This document shows, in pieces, positions 34,183 through 45,533 of a stretch of DNA of 64,000 nt. The DNA comes from Medicago truncatula (lineage: Eukaryota > Streptophyta > Magnoliopsida > Fabales > Fabaceae). The DNA lies in contig NC_053045.1 in the NCBI RefSeq assembly GCF_003473485.1, forward strand, positions 42,078,494-42,142,493, read 5' to 3'. Every line of letters starts with the position of its first letter. The first letter of the stretch is position 1. The notes under the pieces were generated by a model, which worked only from the letters and a program-made list of their open reading frames with translations, made no database searches and had not been told where the DNA came from. The position numbers were made by a program, and so were the translations under genes.

Positions 34183-34506
34183 ATCTTCCAACAACAACAA
34201 TTGTCTTACCTTTGAATGAGGTAAATTCAAACTTGCCAAGCAGCAGGACTCCAATATACAACCGACATTCCCAATGTTCCATTCAAAAGATTAAATTGTT
34301 GTTAGGCTGAGATTAAATGATGGTATTCAAATGTCAAAAGAATGAGGTCCGTTCCTTGACACTTCAATACCTTCATTTAAACCAGCCTAACAAGAATTTA
34401 ATCTTTTGACGGGAACAATGGGAATGTCGGTCGAATATTGGAGACATGCCGTTTGGCAAGTTTGAATTACCCCATTCAAAGGAAGACAACTGTTGTAGCT
34501 GGAAGG
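34183..34506. repeat. Hairpin 2 inside the MULE
   Basis: Arms 34183-34352 and 34353-34506 pair at roughly 85 percent by eye. The right arm overlaps the last 45 or so codons of the minus-strand ORF. The outer part of its left arm (TTTGAATGAGGTAAATTCAA, ACTTGCCAAGCAGCAGGACT) is also homologous to the left arm of hairpin 1. Confidence 0.85.
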
Positions 34507-34873
34507 TGCATTCATTCCGTACATAATGACGATCTTCTGGCAGAATCAAACTTTTGATGATATCTTCAGTTGATCTCACCAACGTCATCCGCATATTGAT
34601 CCACTGGAACATGTTGTGCTCCCAAAACATGATCGTCACGTTTTCGTCGTTCGTTAATTCCACCCCAAGCGAATGATACTCTCCCCTCGTCGAGCGTTGG
34701 ACGTTTATACCGAACGTGTTCCACCCTCCTTGTGTCTCTGGGGTTGACTCCTTGGTTGAATCTCCAGTCAGTTCATCCTTGAGACCTCTTAACGTTACAC
34801 CAAGGCACCGAACCTTCAACCTCTGAGGTTCTCCGCCGTTGAATTGTGCATTAACGTCGATCCACCCGACCAT
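34373..34873 (-). CDS. MULE-encoded 166-residue ORF
   Basis: Starts MVGWIDVNAQFNGGEPQRLK and continues with RCLGVTLRGLKDELTG, the HNMFQWINMRMTLVRSTEDI type stretch and SLILPEDRHYVRN. From memory it resembles a protein segment common in Medicago transposon-associated genes (LGVTL..LKDQL...LVRS.EDI.KSLI), but I cannot name the family with certainty. An intron lies upstream: the donor is in the right TIR (35534) and the acceptor GTGTAG precedes 34883, so the 5' UTR is spliced. The longer frame from 34924 would read through that intron and is not preferred. The 3' end forms one arm of hairpin 2. Confidence 0.55.
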   Translation of the reverse strand: MVGWIDVNAQFNGGEPQRLKVRCLGVTLRGLKDELTGDSTKESTPETQGGWNTFGINVQRSTRGEYHSLGVELTNDENVTIMFWEHNMFQWINMRMTLVRSTEDIIKSLILPEDRHYVRNECTFQLQQLSSFEWGNSNLPNGMSPIFDRHSHCSRQKIKFLLGWFK

Positions 34874-36030
34874 TGTTTCAAATCTACACAATAAGAAATT
34901 AAAAACAATCAATGAAAAACTCATTCAATCATTTCATCAAACACTTGATGTGCAAATTATACATAGTCTCTAAAAATCATAAAAATAACCCTAAAATTAT
35001 AAATCATATATTTTTACTAAAATAATAAAATTAATCATATACTATAACAAAAATCATTCAACTTATGTTGAACATAACTTTTTATTGTTATGACGTAAAA
35101 TATAACAAAATTATTCAACTTATATTTACTCTCAAAATAAATCATATAAACTAAAAAAATAAATATAAAACACCAAATTAAAATATAACCCTAAAATTGT
35201 AAACTATAACATAATCATCATGCAATATTTTAACTAAATTAATCAACTAACATCTAATCTAAAAATGATTTATAACATGTAAATCTAATTAAAAACTAAA
35301 ATAAAAAAATAAATATAAAACACCAAAATAATAAATAACCGTAAAATTTTAAATTATAACATAAACATCATGCAAATATTTTAACAACATTAATCAACTA
35401 ACATCTACTCTAAAAATTAATTATAACATGTAAATCTACTCAAAAACTAAAAAATAATAAATCTACTCAAAAACTAACAAATAAAAATATTTATAACAAC
35501 TAAAATGTAAGTTAATAGCATTATAATTACTTACTTGTGATTTTGTTGAATAAATTTTGTTGGGTTTTTTAGAGAGATTTGTGAGAGAGATTTGGTAAAA
35601 AAAATTGGAAGATGAGATGAATAATAGATGAGAGAGCTTCTGCCAGATTTGTAGCAGAAGATCCTCTGCAGTTAACTGCAGCCGGTTTTTTAATTCCTCG
35701 GCAGTTAACTGCCGATGGGACAAAAATGTATTTTACCCGTGTTTCTCAGCCTTATGAAATGTGTCAACAACAATTTTCGGATTGGTTTGGCTTTCACCAT
35801 ATGCAAACAAACAAACAAACAAATAGACACATATGACGGTGGTTTGACGGAAGAAACTGTGTGCACAACGCAACCAAATGCGACCAATCTAAGGAGTGTT
35901 GTTATTCTTGTGTGTCTGAGTCTTATTGTCTTTGGGATATTTTATCTGTCATTTACTTGACGAGGGTCTGGTTTAACTTTTACTATGGTTTAGACTTCCA
36001 TGCCAAAAACAATTCTAACCCTATAAATTA

Positions 36031-36911
36031 GGTGGGGTTTAGCATGGGAAAAGAAACTTGTTTCCCACCATGGGAAAGTATTTTTCAACCATTTGATTAA
36101 AGAGGAGTATAGATTCTATTGTGATCTCTCCACATTGTATTTTATTTTAACATTGTCTTCAACCTTTACTAAAAAAAAATTAAAAAACATTTAAAACATT
36201 GTTTTCAATCTCTATGAGTACCACCATGAAACCATCGATTCCTCAAAATAAAAAAGAACAACACACATGTTGCTTGTCATCTCTACTTGTTCCATACTTG
36301 AATTGCTGCAACTCACACAAACAACAACACACGTTGGGAATTTGGTTTTTTTTTTTTTTTTTTTTTTCATTTTCTTCTACATGAATACATATGTTTTTTC
36401 TGAAAATAATGAAGAGGAATATCAAAGACAAAAGGAACATAAGGGCTGGGAGTATATTGTGATAACAAAATTGTCCACTTAACCCCACCTTCCGATTTTC
36501 CACCATGACTAAATGTAAAAGCCTTTCAATTTGTTTTTCTTTTTTTGTTGTTTGTTGGTTTTGGATCTATGAACATGATTTTTTGTTTTGTTTTGGATTT
36601 ATGAGCAAAATCTACAATGAACAAAAATATGGATTAATTAAAAATAAACGATGTCAGTTAATGGAAAATGGAATAAGAAAGATCCACATTGGCCTCAACG
36701 GGAAATGGGGAAGGACAATGGTGGGTTTGATGCTGTTTTGCTTGTGGTGGGTGAGTGGGGGTGGAAGAGAGAGAATGATGGTGAGAGATAGTGTGAAAAA
36801 AATCTAGTGTTGATAGTCTACCATTAGATTATGTTCTTCAATTGATCTAATGGTCAAAAAATACTTTTCCATGGTGGAAAACAAGTTCCCTTTCCCATGC
36901 TAAACCCCACC
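36031..36911. mobile_element. Mutator-like TIR element, 881 bp
   Basis: TIRs of about 80 bp begin GGTGGGGTTTAGCATGGGAA and end with the complement. A perfect 9-bp duplication TATAAATTA lies at 36022-36030 and 36912-36920. It contains a 21-base poly(T) and several short frames but no transposase. Confidence 0.85.
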
Positions 36912-37134
36912 TATAAATTATGTTTGACATTTTTTTAGAAATCAGAATCAATTATACTTGAAGCTGTTATTTCTACTTTTTGATTCTAGATTTCATTCTA
37001 TCATGCAAATTTATAATTCAACTTACTTTTACAAATCAATTTATTGACAACTCACTTTTAGTTAGAATCAATTTTACATAATTAATTCACTCAAAAACAA
37101 TTTTTATCAAAGAAAAATCATACATTAAATTTTA

Positions 37135-38480
37135 GGCTTAAACACACTTTTTACCCCCTAAGTTTACAAAAGTTGCAATTTTAGCCCCATTTTAAAAAAA
37201 TGGGAAAAGTGACCCCATGTTTACCCAACCTCAATTTTGACTTAGTCAAGCCTATGTGTCACGCCACATCAGTTAAAAAATCGCCAGCTATCTACTTTTT
37301 TAATTTAAAATAAATGTAAATGACACAATTGTATTTGTAAAATTAAAATAAAAAAAAATAAAAAAAAGAATTAAGGAGAGGCGCTCAGTCTTCTTCTCTT
37401 CTTCCTCTGTAACATCAAATTTAGGTAAGAATAACCAAACCCAGAATTTAAAACAAACACAAACCCAATCAAAATTTATAACACTGTTCATTCATAAATT
37501 CATCAAAAAATTCAAACACAAAATATTTACAATTCAATCTCCTTTTCTTCAAAACCTAATAACAATATAATCATAAAAGAAAAAATAAATTAAAGGGGTT
37601 TCGATTTTCATACATTCTAGTGGCTTTGAGATCGAACTTAAAACACTTCTTCTCTTCAAACAGAACTAAACAAAATCACTGGTGGCTCTGAGATGAACGA
37701 CCATTGTCACAGAAAATGATTCATATCTGTTTTCTTGAGCATCATGATTTTTCAAAATTTCCAGAATTTCAAAATTTGTTTTGATCTTTGTTTTTGGATT
37801 TATTTGTATGTTCTGTGTGATGATGATTGATAAGATTAAGATGGAATTTGGAGTTTTTTACTATGGAATATAGAACAATTGAGATGTGAGCAAGAAGATA
37901 AAAAGCTCACGATGATGCAGAAAACGTGACAATCTCAAATCCTTCGATGCAAAGGCTCATGAAACACGTTCTTCTTGAAAAGTGATTCTGAAACTCGATT
38001 ATGCATCCTAAAATGAGAGAAATCACTCAACTCTGCATCCTGAAACAGCGACGAAAGAAATGAGTGTTGTTGTTGTTAGTGAGAAAGAAAAAAAGGCTTG
38101 TTGTTGATATTGTTTGAGAGATAAAGTAAAGAAAAGGGGAAACTGTTGAAGATGGGGATTAGTTTTGATTTTTGGTTTTTAATTGAATGATTTTATGAAA
38201 ATAAAGAGGTTCAAGATGAAGATGTTTTGCCCCCTTTTTTCTAGAATTTTAATTCACGTTCTTTTTTTTTTCTTTTTGATTTATTTAATTTCATTTTTAT
38301 ATATTTGGCTTTTTTATTTAATTTTTTAATTGAAAAAAAACACATGTGGCGTGCCATGTAGACTTGACCAAGTCAAAATTGACCTTTTGTAAAAGGGGCT
38401 AGACATGGGGTCACTTTTGCCATTTTTTTTAAAAGAGGGCCAAAATTGCAAACTTAGGGAGTAAAAAGTGTGTTTAAGCT
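37135..38480. mobile_element. Mutator-like TIR element, 1.35 kb
   Basis: TIRs of about 150 bp begin GGCTTAAACACACTTTTTAC on the left and, inverted, AGCTTAAACACACTTTTTAC on the right. A perfect 9-bp duplication TAAATTTTA lies at 37126-37134 and 38481-38489. The interior is AT-rich with no transposase. Confidence 0.85.
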
Positions 38481-39707
38481 TAAATTTTATTTATTGTGTT
38501 CGGCCATGGGTTCTTTCTATTTTCTTTTTTAAAAAAAGAGCATGTGTTCTCCGTGTAAACTAGTTGCACATTGATGTTCAATGAGGATTGAAAATCTTGT
38601 TTCTTACTAAACGTGTCTGGATTTTTTTTCTTTGGTCAAATAACATAGTGGATAGAAATCCATCCACCTCTCAAGATGAATAATTGAGATGTCCGAAGTT
38701 CAAATCACAACTGATGCATATATAATACAATGTGCTTACTAACTGAGTTAAGTTCAATGAGACTTTTTAAATTAATAACATTATAAATATTAAACTAACC
38801 CATTTTTTTTAAATAAAATTAGAAGCCAAAACATGTGAATGCTTTTATTAAAATACTTGTATTCTTTAATCATGTTTGGGCTATGATTTGGGTTACCTTG
38901 TGTTGGCCTGTATTTTCAAAGTGCTTACTTTCGAGAAGAAAAATGGTTGTTGAAACCATGAAATGCTCTGAGTACGAGGTATAGAATAACCATTTTGACA
39001 AGATTAACTGGAAAGAGGTTCAGTAAGTCTTTGGATTCGACTAGAAGAAGTTAGTCCCTCGTTGAATAGGCAAGATCAAAGGTCCAAACACGTGGAAAAC
39101 AAGCCAAATTTGCCGAATAGATGTAGTTTAAGACTGTTGGTCATTTTCAGTCATTTTCTTATGTATTTATACTAGTTTTTCATATGAAAAAAAGGGTCAC
39201 AAATCATTTATCAAAAGTTATTTAAATTCAAAGTATCCAACATAGAGAGAAACGAGTGCAGAATGTATGCAACAAACTAACTAACAAGAAATTAAAAACT
39301 ATAAAAAAAGAAGATCAAAACAAAAATGTAAAAAGCAAGTTTGGTAACTTTTACTAACTAAAATCATATGTTTGTGTTTTGCGAAACCATATTTGATCGA
39401 GATCATTTGTTGGCGTTTTCTGTAAATTAGGTCTAAAGCATATTAATTTATATGAGTTTTCTGAGTTATAGATTGGAAGCGAAAGCAAGAGTATTGTGTT
39501 TTTTTTTGTCTCGAAAGGCAAACCATAAGCGATTCAAAGTGGTTTTCCGGTACCATGAGTCATGAGACAAACCATATTGGATTGATAATGATTTTATGTG
39601 CAAAAGGTGGACCGAAAACTCAAATTGTGTTTTCTATTGCTAACTTATTACTCTAATGTTGGAAATAATTCAGAGACAAATAAAAATAAATGTAATTTTA
39701 AATTTTA
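38481..39707. other. Intergenic with one SINE-like piece
   Basis: Apart from the SINE-like sequence at 38640-38760 I recognise nothing. The base composition is ordinary and no ORF exceeds 60 codons. Confidence 0.4.
38640..38760 (+). mobile_element. SINE-like fragment
   Basis: Box A-like CATAGTGGATAGAAATCC and box B-like GAAGTTCAAATCACAACTG, followed by GATGCATATATAATACAATG and ACTGAGTTAAGTTCAATGAG. It shares layout and tail with the fragment at 19435-19560. Confidence 0.45.
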
Positions 39708-40024
39708 GGTTTAATTGCATTTTTGGACCCCTATCTTTCCAAAAATTGCGGTTATGGACCCCTAACTAATTTAAATACAAAACAGCCCCCTATGTTTTGA
39801 TTCTTTGGTAGTTTTGGACCCCCAAGGTAAAAAAAAATATATAAAAAAATGACACGTGGCACCTCACTTAGGGTGCCACGTCAGCGTTGACCGAGTCAAC
39901 AATGGACTGGGGGTCCAAAACTGCCAAAGAATCAAAACATAGGGGGCTGTTTTGTATTTAAATTAGTTAGAGGTCCATAACCGCAACTTTTGAAAAGATA
40001 GGGATCCAAAAGTGCAATTAAACC
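39708..40024. mobile_element. MITE with 9-bp duplication, 317 bp
   Basis: Long inverted arms starting GGTTTAATTGCATTTTTGGA; the centre contains ACACGTGGCACCTC and GGTGCCACGTCAGC. It is flanked by TAAATTTTA at 39699-39707 and 40025-40033, the same 9 bases that flank the element at 37135. Confidence 0.85.
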
Positions 40025-40247
40025 TAAATTTTATATATGAGGCCAAAAATAGGTAGTTCAAGTAAAATGAAGGGGTGACAATATAGATGTAGCAGTATAT
40101 GGTCAAATTTACATCAATTAGTTCATTTTTTTTTTGGTTAAATATGCTTTTTTAATTGTGAAAGGTGTTTGGATTGAATATTCCAAATATACTTATACAT
40201 CATTATGTACATGCCTAATCTGGGACTTAACTTTTCAATAATATTTG

Positions 40248-41555
40248 AAGTTTTTCTAATTACACCTTGTTTAATTCTGGTTGCATCTTAAAATGACAAA
40301 ATTATCCTTCTATAAAATTTAATTTTCAAAAAGCATCTTCATTTTTTCTTGGTTACACCCTAAAATCCCTCTTCAGTTTAAATAGGTCATGTAAACTTAG
40401 TTTAAGTAGGTCATGTAAACTGAGTTTAAGTGTACATTTAAAAGTTCAACTTTGTTCAATGATTCTACGTAATCTCAGTTTAAGTATGTACATGTAAACT
40501 TATTTTATGTAGGTCATGTAAACTAAGTTTAAGTGTACATACTTAAACTCAGTTTAAGTAGATCATGTAAACTTAGTTTAAGTGTACATTTAAAAGTTCA
40601 ACCTTGTTCAATGATTCTACGTAATCTCAGTTTAAGTATGTACATGTAAACTTATTTTATGTAGGTCATGTAAACTAAGTGTACATACTTAAACTCAGTT
40701 TAAGTAGATCATGTAAGCTTAGTTTAAGTGTACATTTAAAAGTTCAACCTTGTTTAATGATTCTACGTAATCTCAGTTTAAGTACGTACATGTAAACTAA
40801 GTTTAAGTGTACCTGCTTAAACTCAGTTTAAGTAGATCATGTAAACTTAGTTTAAGTGTACATTTAAAAGTTCAACCTTGTTCAATGATTCTACGTAATC
40901 TCAGTTTAAGTATGTACATGTAAACTTATTTTAAGTAGGTCATGTAAACTAAGTTTAAGTATACATACTTAAACCCAGTTTAAGTAGGTAATGTAAACAC
41001 AGTTTAAGTAGGTCATGTAAATTGTGTTTAAGTGTACATCTAAAAGTTCAACTTTGTTCAATGATTATACGTAATATCAGTTTAAGTATGTACATGTAAA
41101 CTTAGTTTAAGTAGGTCATGTAAATCGAGTTTAAGTGTACATACTTAAACTCAGTTTAAGTAGGTTATGTAAACTAAGTTTACATGAACCTACTTAAACT
41201 AAATTTAAGTTAACCTCAACAATGTAAAACTGAAACTGTCGTACAGTGTAGTTGAACAAGAAGAAGAAAATTGAAACCAGCATTATTGAAAAAGAAGAAA
41301 AAATTCACTTATTTATATGCAATCGAGTACGAATGAAAGATGTTTTGATTCACTCTTTAATCTTCCATAGAGATTAACTGAACATCAAGATTGTTTGATC
41401 GTTGATGGGTGAAAGAGAGTGGAATTTTAGAGTGACAATGAATGAAATCAACATTTTAAGAAAATTTATATTAAAGGACAATTTTGGTATTATCAAAAAC
41501 TTTTTAAAAAAACTGGGTGTAACCAGAAATATATAGGGTGTGAATAGAAAAACTC
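40248..41555. mobile_element. Mutator-like TIR element carrying a minisatellite
   Basis: 1,308 bp with imperfect TIRs of about 100 bp (AAGTTTTTCTAATTACACC on the left, the complement of GAGTTTTTCTATTCACACC on the right). A perfect 9-bp duplication TAATATTTG lies at 40239-40247 and 41556-41564. About 840 bp of the interior is a tandem repeat array. Confidence 0.8.
40378..41215. repeat. Two-level minisatellite
   Basis: A short unit of about 20-24 bases (AGTTTAAGTAGGTCATGTAA followed by ACT) is repeated in both orientations, because AGTTTAAGT and ACTTAAACT alternate. It is organised into higher-order units of about 120-150 bases that each include AAAAGTTCAACCTTGTTCAA and GATTCTACGTAATCTCAG. At least five higher-order units are visible. 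Confidence 0.85.
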
Positions 41556-42074
41556 TAATATTTGTCTTATTCGCAAAAAAAATATATGAAATAACTACAT
41601 AAATACTAATATTCGACAAACTAATATAGTAAAAAAAAACTAAATTTTACCTTTGTTGATTTCAGAAACTCGATTGTTGGCGCTCTACTGAAAAGTTTTT
41701 TGAAAGTCCTAAACCAATTTTGAATAAGTGTTGTTTTCCCCCTCCCAATCCGTTCACTTGGAACCCTATATAAAATATTGAGAAAGAAACTTGCAACATG
41801 TTAAAAAATAGATTTAAAGAATAATATTGTAAAAGTCACACTACATACATATACAAATCAATATTTACCAATGTAACAAAAAAAAAATCAATATTAAGTG
41901 GTATTCCAATACGATCACAAAAATCCACCAGATAAGCTTAATCTTAATGCATTTTATATTCATGGCATAATTCATCAAAAGAGCAAGTATAGTGAACAAT
42001 TGATAATGTGCCGTACATGAAGAAAAAAAAAAGTGGGGGGTGCTGGGGACAAATAGAAAAATGAAAGATTCATG
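41556..42074. other. Intergenic with one micro-insertion
   Basis: AT-rich DNA. Contains the micro-insertion at 41855-41895. No gene. Confidence 0.4.
41855..41895 (+). repeat. Poly(A) micro-insertion
   Basis: A 19-nt insert (TACCAATGTAACAAAAAAA) lies between two 11-bp copies of AAATCAATATT. Confidence 0.5.
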
Positions 42075-44100
42075 TTTTTTTTTCTTTCAAAGCAATGCAA
42101 ATCATTATTAAGGCCTGAGCATGTTTACAAAAGAGAGAAAGGAAGCCAAAAGCTATCCTATAGCAACAAAACAAAGTGTAACTTGCCAAGAAAGCATAGG
42201 GTTGCACATGCCCCTAAAGAAATCTAATCAGATAAAGCATATGTAAAGCAAAATAGATGAGTATCAAAATTTCCTAATCCTCTAATCACCATATTTAGGA
42301 TTGCTTTTGATAACACCATGTTTGGATCTTGTATTCACAGCATCAGAGCCAGACTCAATAGGATCTGTAGCGGTTTTGTGTTTTGATTTGGTGCCAGAAA
42401 ATGCTTTGGGACTCTTGGGCTTTCTAGGTCTCCCTCTCTTGCCCTTTTTAACAGTGTCTGTAGGTTGTGATAAGAATTTGTGCACTTCAAGATGAGCCGC
42501 TAACAAAGCCTGTTGCTGCTCGGTATAAGTGTCAGGCTCCAATGTGTTATCAAATGCCTGATCAGTGTCCAAATCATCTGCCCAAAGTTTGCTCAGAATT
42601 TTCTCGCTTTTCCTGCAAGCTTCAGAGTTATTAACAACTTTAGCAGATTGAGTAACCTTACCTTTATTCGGTCCAAGATTCTCGTCGGTGGTGGTAATAG
42701 GTGAAAGAATAAAGTCACCAAGTGTAGCTTTTGCAGGTGGAGCAGTTTGCATAACAAAAATAGGATCCCTAGCCGAGCTAGCAGACACAGTTTCAGCGCC
42801 AAGGAATAACAGCCTCGCAGCATTGCTGTACTGCACATGAGGTGTTGGAGCTGGTGTGGGTATCCCATCATCAGTCATCAACTTAGTATTGTTTAAGGTC
42901 AAAAATACAAACACATCGGAAACATTTTGCGAAGTATCAAAATCCTTAGAGTGTGCAGCTTAACTCAAACTAACTATCTTCTCGTATACCTTATTAACAA
43001 TTTCAGCACCATCAACCAAAGTGACATTAGAAATTTGATTAGGATCCTTGTCAAGTAACTGAGCCTCCCCTGAAGGAATTTCACTTTCTTCGTATAATAA
43101 GTCAAAAGAATTGTGAAGAGATAATGTTGGAGGGTTAAGACTCTCCTGGGTTGCTGCAATCTCAGGCACATCCACATTACCTCCTTCCTATTGAGCACGT
43201 CTTGGCCAGAGCTATCCAGAAATACCCAATCAGTGGCTTTTCCCAACATGTCAGAAACACCAGTAGCCGAAACAGAAACCTCTTTCTGAGACATATGACA
43301 TGAGATAGCAGATTTAGAAGTAGAAGGATATTGAGCCCCTTGGAATGTAACATGCCTCTTACCTTGCCTGACGTTGTTGGTCACCAGGGCAGATTGTTGA
43401 GAGTTGGTGGCATCAATAAAAACATGTTCCTGTTGAGCAACCTTATAAATATGAGTTGAAGAATAAGAAGGCACAGAGCCTTGACCCTGTTGAGAAGAAG
43501 TCCCAACATGCCTAACAAGTGTATTACCCTTCCTGGTATTTCTAGTTTGCATCTGAGTGTGTTGAGGACCAACAGAAGCATGATGCACAGGTTTGTGAAT
43601 ACCTTCCTGCAAATTGCCGAACTGCAGCTTAAAGCAAGAGAGGATATCATGTCCTAGCATTTTACAATGAGTGCAAAAAGAGGGTTGTTGTTCGTATTGC
43701 ACCGAGACTGACAACGTGTGTCCCTCCTGTTCCACAATAACAGTTTCGAACAGTTGCTCATATAAGTCCACATCAATCAAAACACGTGCAAAGAGGCCAA
43801 AGCACCTGGGCATAGTAGCATCATCTATAATCAAAGGTGTGCCAAGACTAGAAGCAATTTCCAAGAGAGTTGTCTTACACCAATATTCTCGAGGCAAGCG
43901 TAAAAGTCGTACCCAAATTTGAGCGTGAGTCTGAACCTGTGTTTAAGTATCACAGTCACTGACCAGCAAAAAAACCTCATCAATCCAGGCTAGGGTACAA
44001 TTACGAAGTTAAAACATGACGGCCAGAGAAAGAAATTCTGGAAAAACTGGAAGACGGGAGAAGAAAGCTTTGTAGGAATTTCGTAAAGTGGCCATTATTT
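42075..44100 (-). mobile_element. L1-type LINE remnant with ORF1-like gene, no ORF2
   Basis: Minus-strand open frames at 43897-42974 and 42914-42282, with a third frame between them, together look like a plant LINE ORF1 of the DUF4283 plus zinc-knuckle type. Visible are LPREYWCKTTLLEIASSLGT, a CX2CX4HX4C knuckle (CTHCKMLGHDILSC) and a late basic part, KKGKRGRPRKPKSPKAF. At least one frameshift separates the two large frames. The 3' end has TTTTGTAAACATGCTCAGGC, AATAATGATTTGC and then GAAAGAAAAAAAAA, the usual tail of plant L1 elements. The tail starts within about 200 bases of the ORF1 stop, so endonuclease and reverse transcriptase are missing. Confidence 0.7.
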
Positions 44101-45533
44101 TTTGTTTTGTTTTCATTCTAATTTTTTTATTGCTATTATATTTTCCCATTTATTTCGTTTTTGAACTCCAAATGAAGGTGAAAAATTATTAAAGAGGATT
44201 TAAAAAGAAGCAAATATAGTTATGAAATTGAAGAGAGTTGTGTGAGCGGCGATTTTGAGCTTCCAGTTTGAAAGAGAAGAAGTTTATCTTGAAAGAAAGA
44301 AAAAAGAGACGATATATGGAATGATAGAGACAAAGAAAAAGTGAAAGGAAGAAAAGGGTATCCAGGAAAAGGAAAAGAAAATTGTGATTAAAAAATTAAA
44401 TTTAAAATTTGAAAAGTAGTTTGCTCTTAATTAGTGACAAAGACAAAACTGTCCTTGATTTTACTTATGTGTTGACTTCGAGAGATTGGCGGTCATTCAT
44501 ATAAAAAATAATAAAGAAGAAATTGGCGGTTTAATTTTTTTTTGTCAGTATACTATTTTTCGCTATTACAACATGAAGAGAAAAAACAAACAAATGGTAT
44601 TAAACAAGACGATTCTCCCAAACCAATCCATGAATGGCGGAGTTTGTTGGTTTGATTAGGACTCCGACGTAGAGTACATTCTTGGCTTTTATAGTAATAT
44701 TGACTTGATGCATGAGATTCAAATTTGTTGGAAGGAAGGTCTTAAGAGTACGACGTGTTACACAAACTCTTTGCATACTCTCCACCTGGTACATCATGTC
44801 GATACACTCACACACCATTATGGCAACGAGACAACGACCATAAAAAAGTAAACGATAATGATTGAACTTTCCAATTGCGTCATATTCTCATGGAAGAAGG
44901 TAATATGTTTTGATTATCTTGCAAAACTTCAAACGCGAACAATGGATCGACGACTCTTCTAGATGCCCTTGCTGAACTTCGTTTGGCAATTGCCACTTAC
45001 AATGAACAAATAGGTTTATTTTGCCCCTGCAATTTCCAGCGTTGTTAGTTTGCTATATTTTAGTGTGTAGACGAAGTAACAAACACCACATAAAACTCTA
45101 AAAAATGTATCCGAACTTTAAAAACTTTTTTATATATAAAAAAGAAATAAGAGAACAGCCAATCTAATAAAAAAAAAGTAAAAGTATTATTTTTAGGTAG
45201 ATTATAACAAAGTGACGCACACATGTTATGATTTTGATCATCACTTATCATCATCACCTCCAAATCGAATTCAACTTAGGTCGTGTTGGACTCAACTGGT
45301 GGTTGCACTTTATAAAAAAGAAGAAGAAGAAGAAGAGGACCAACAAAACAACTCATAACCCACAATACAAAGAATATTCCATTAATATTATTTTTCTGCT
45401 CGATAATTCAATTCAATTCCAGGTATTACATACTGTTTCTTCCAAACCAAAACACAAACAAGACAAAAACAAACACCTTGGTGCGGTAAAAGGTTTTTGA
45501 TGATTTGTTACGGTGTTGTTGTTTGATTCAACG
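44101..45533. other. Region before the PX gene
   Basis: A 72-codon minus-strand frame (44600-44818) has no domain I recognise. An 'aagaagaagaag' purine tract lies at about 45320. The last 200 bases are the probable 5' UTR and promoter of the PX gene. No complete gene is seen. Confidence 0.4.

Larger units (their letters stand above)
32779..35778. mobile_element. 3.0-kb Mutator-like element (MULE)
   Basis: 3,000 bp with TIRs of about 125 bp that begin GAAAATTGTTGTTGACA and include CTCGGCAGTTAACTGCCGAG-type palindromes. It is flanked by a perfect 9-bp duplication GGATTGGTT (32770-32778 and 35779-35787). Each TIR runs into a mirror-image 5' exon ending CAA before GTAAGT, so two transcription units converge on the middle. 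Inside are a 166-codon minus-strand ORF (34373-34873), a worn plus-strand coding remnant (33367-33613) and two large hairpins (33946-34506). No DDE transposase is seen, so it is probably non-autonomous. The sharp duplication suggests a fairly recent insertion. Confidence 0.85.

Noticed and set aside
34874-34924. Longer start for the MULE ORF
   Set aside because: The extra residues are hydrophobic and come from an intron; a clear GTGTAG acceptor precedes the ATG at 34873.
40378-41215. CRISPR-like repeat array
   Set aside because: Repeats are degenerate, occur in both orientations with no unique spacers, and the context is plant nuclear DNA inside a TIR element.
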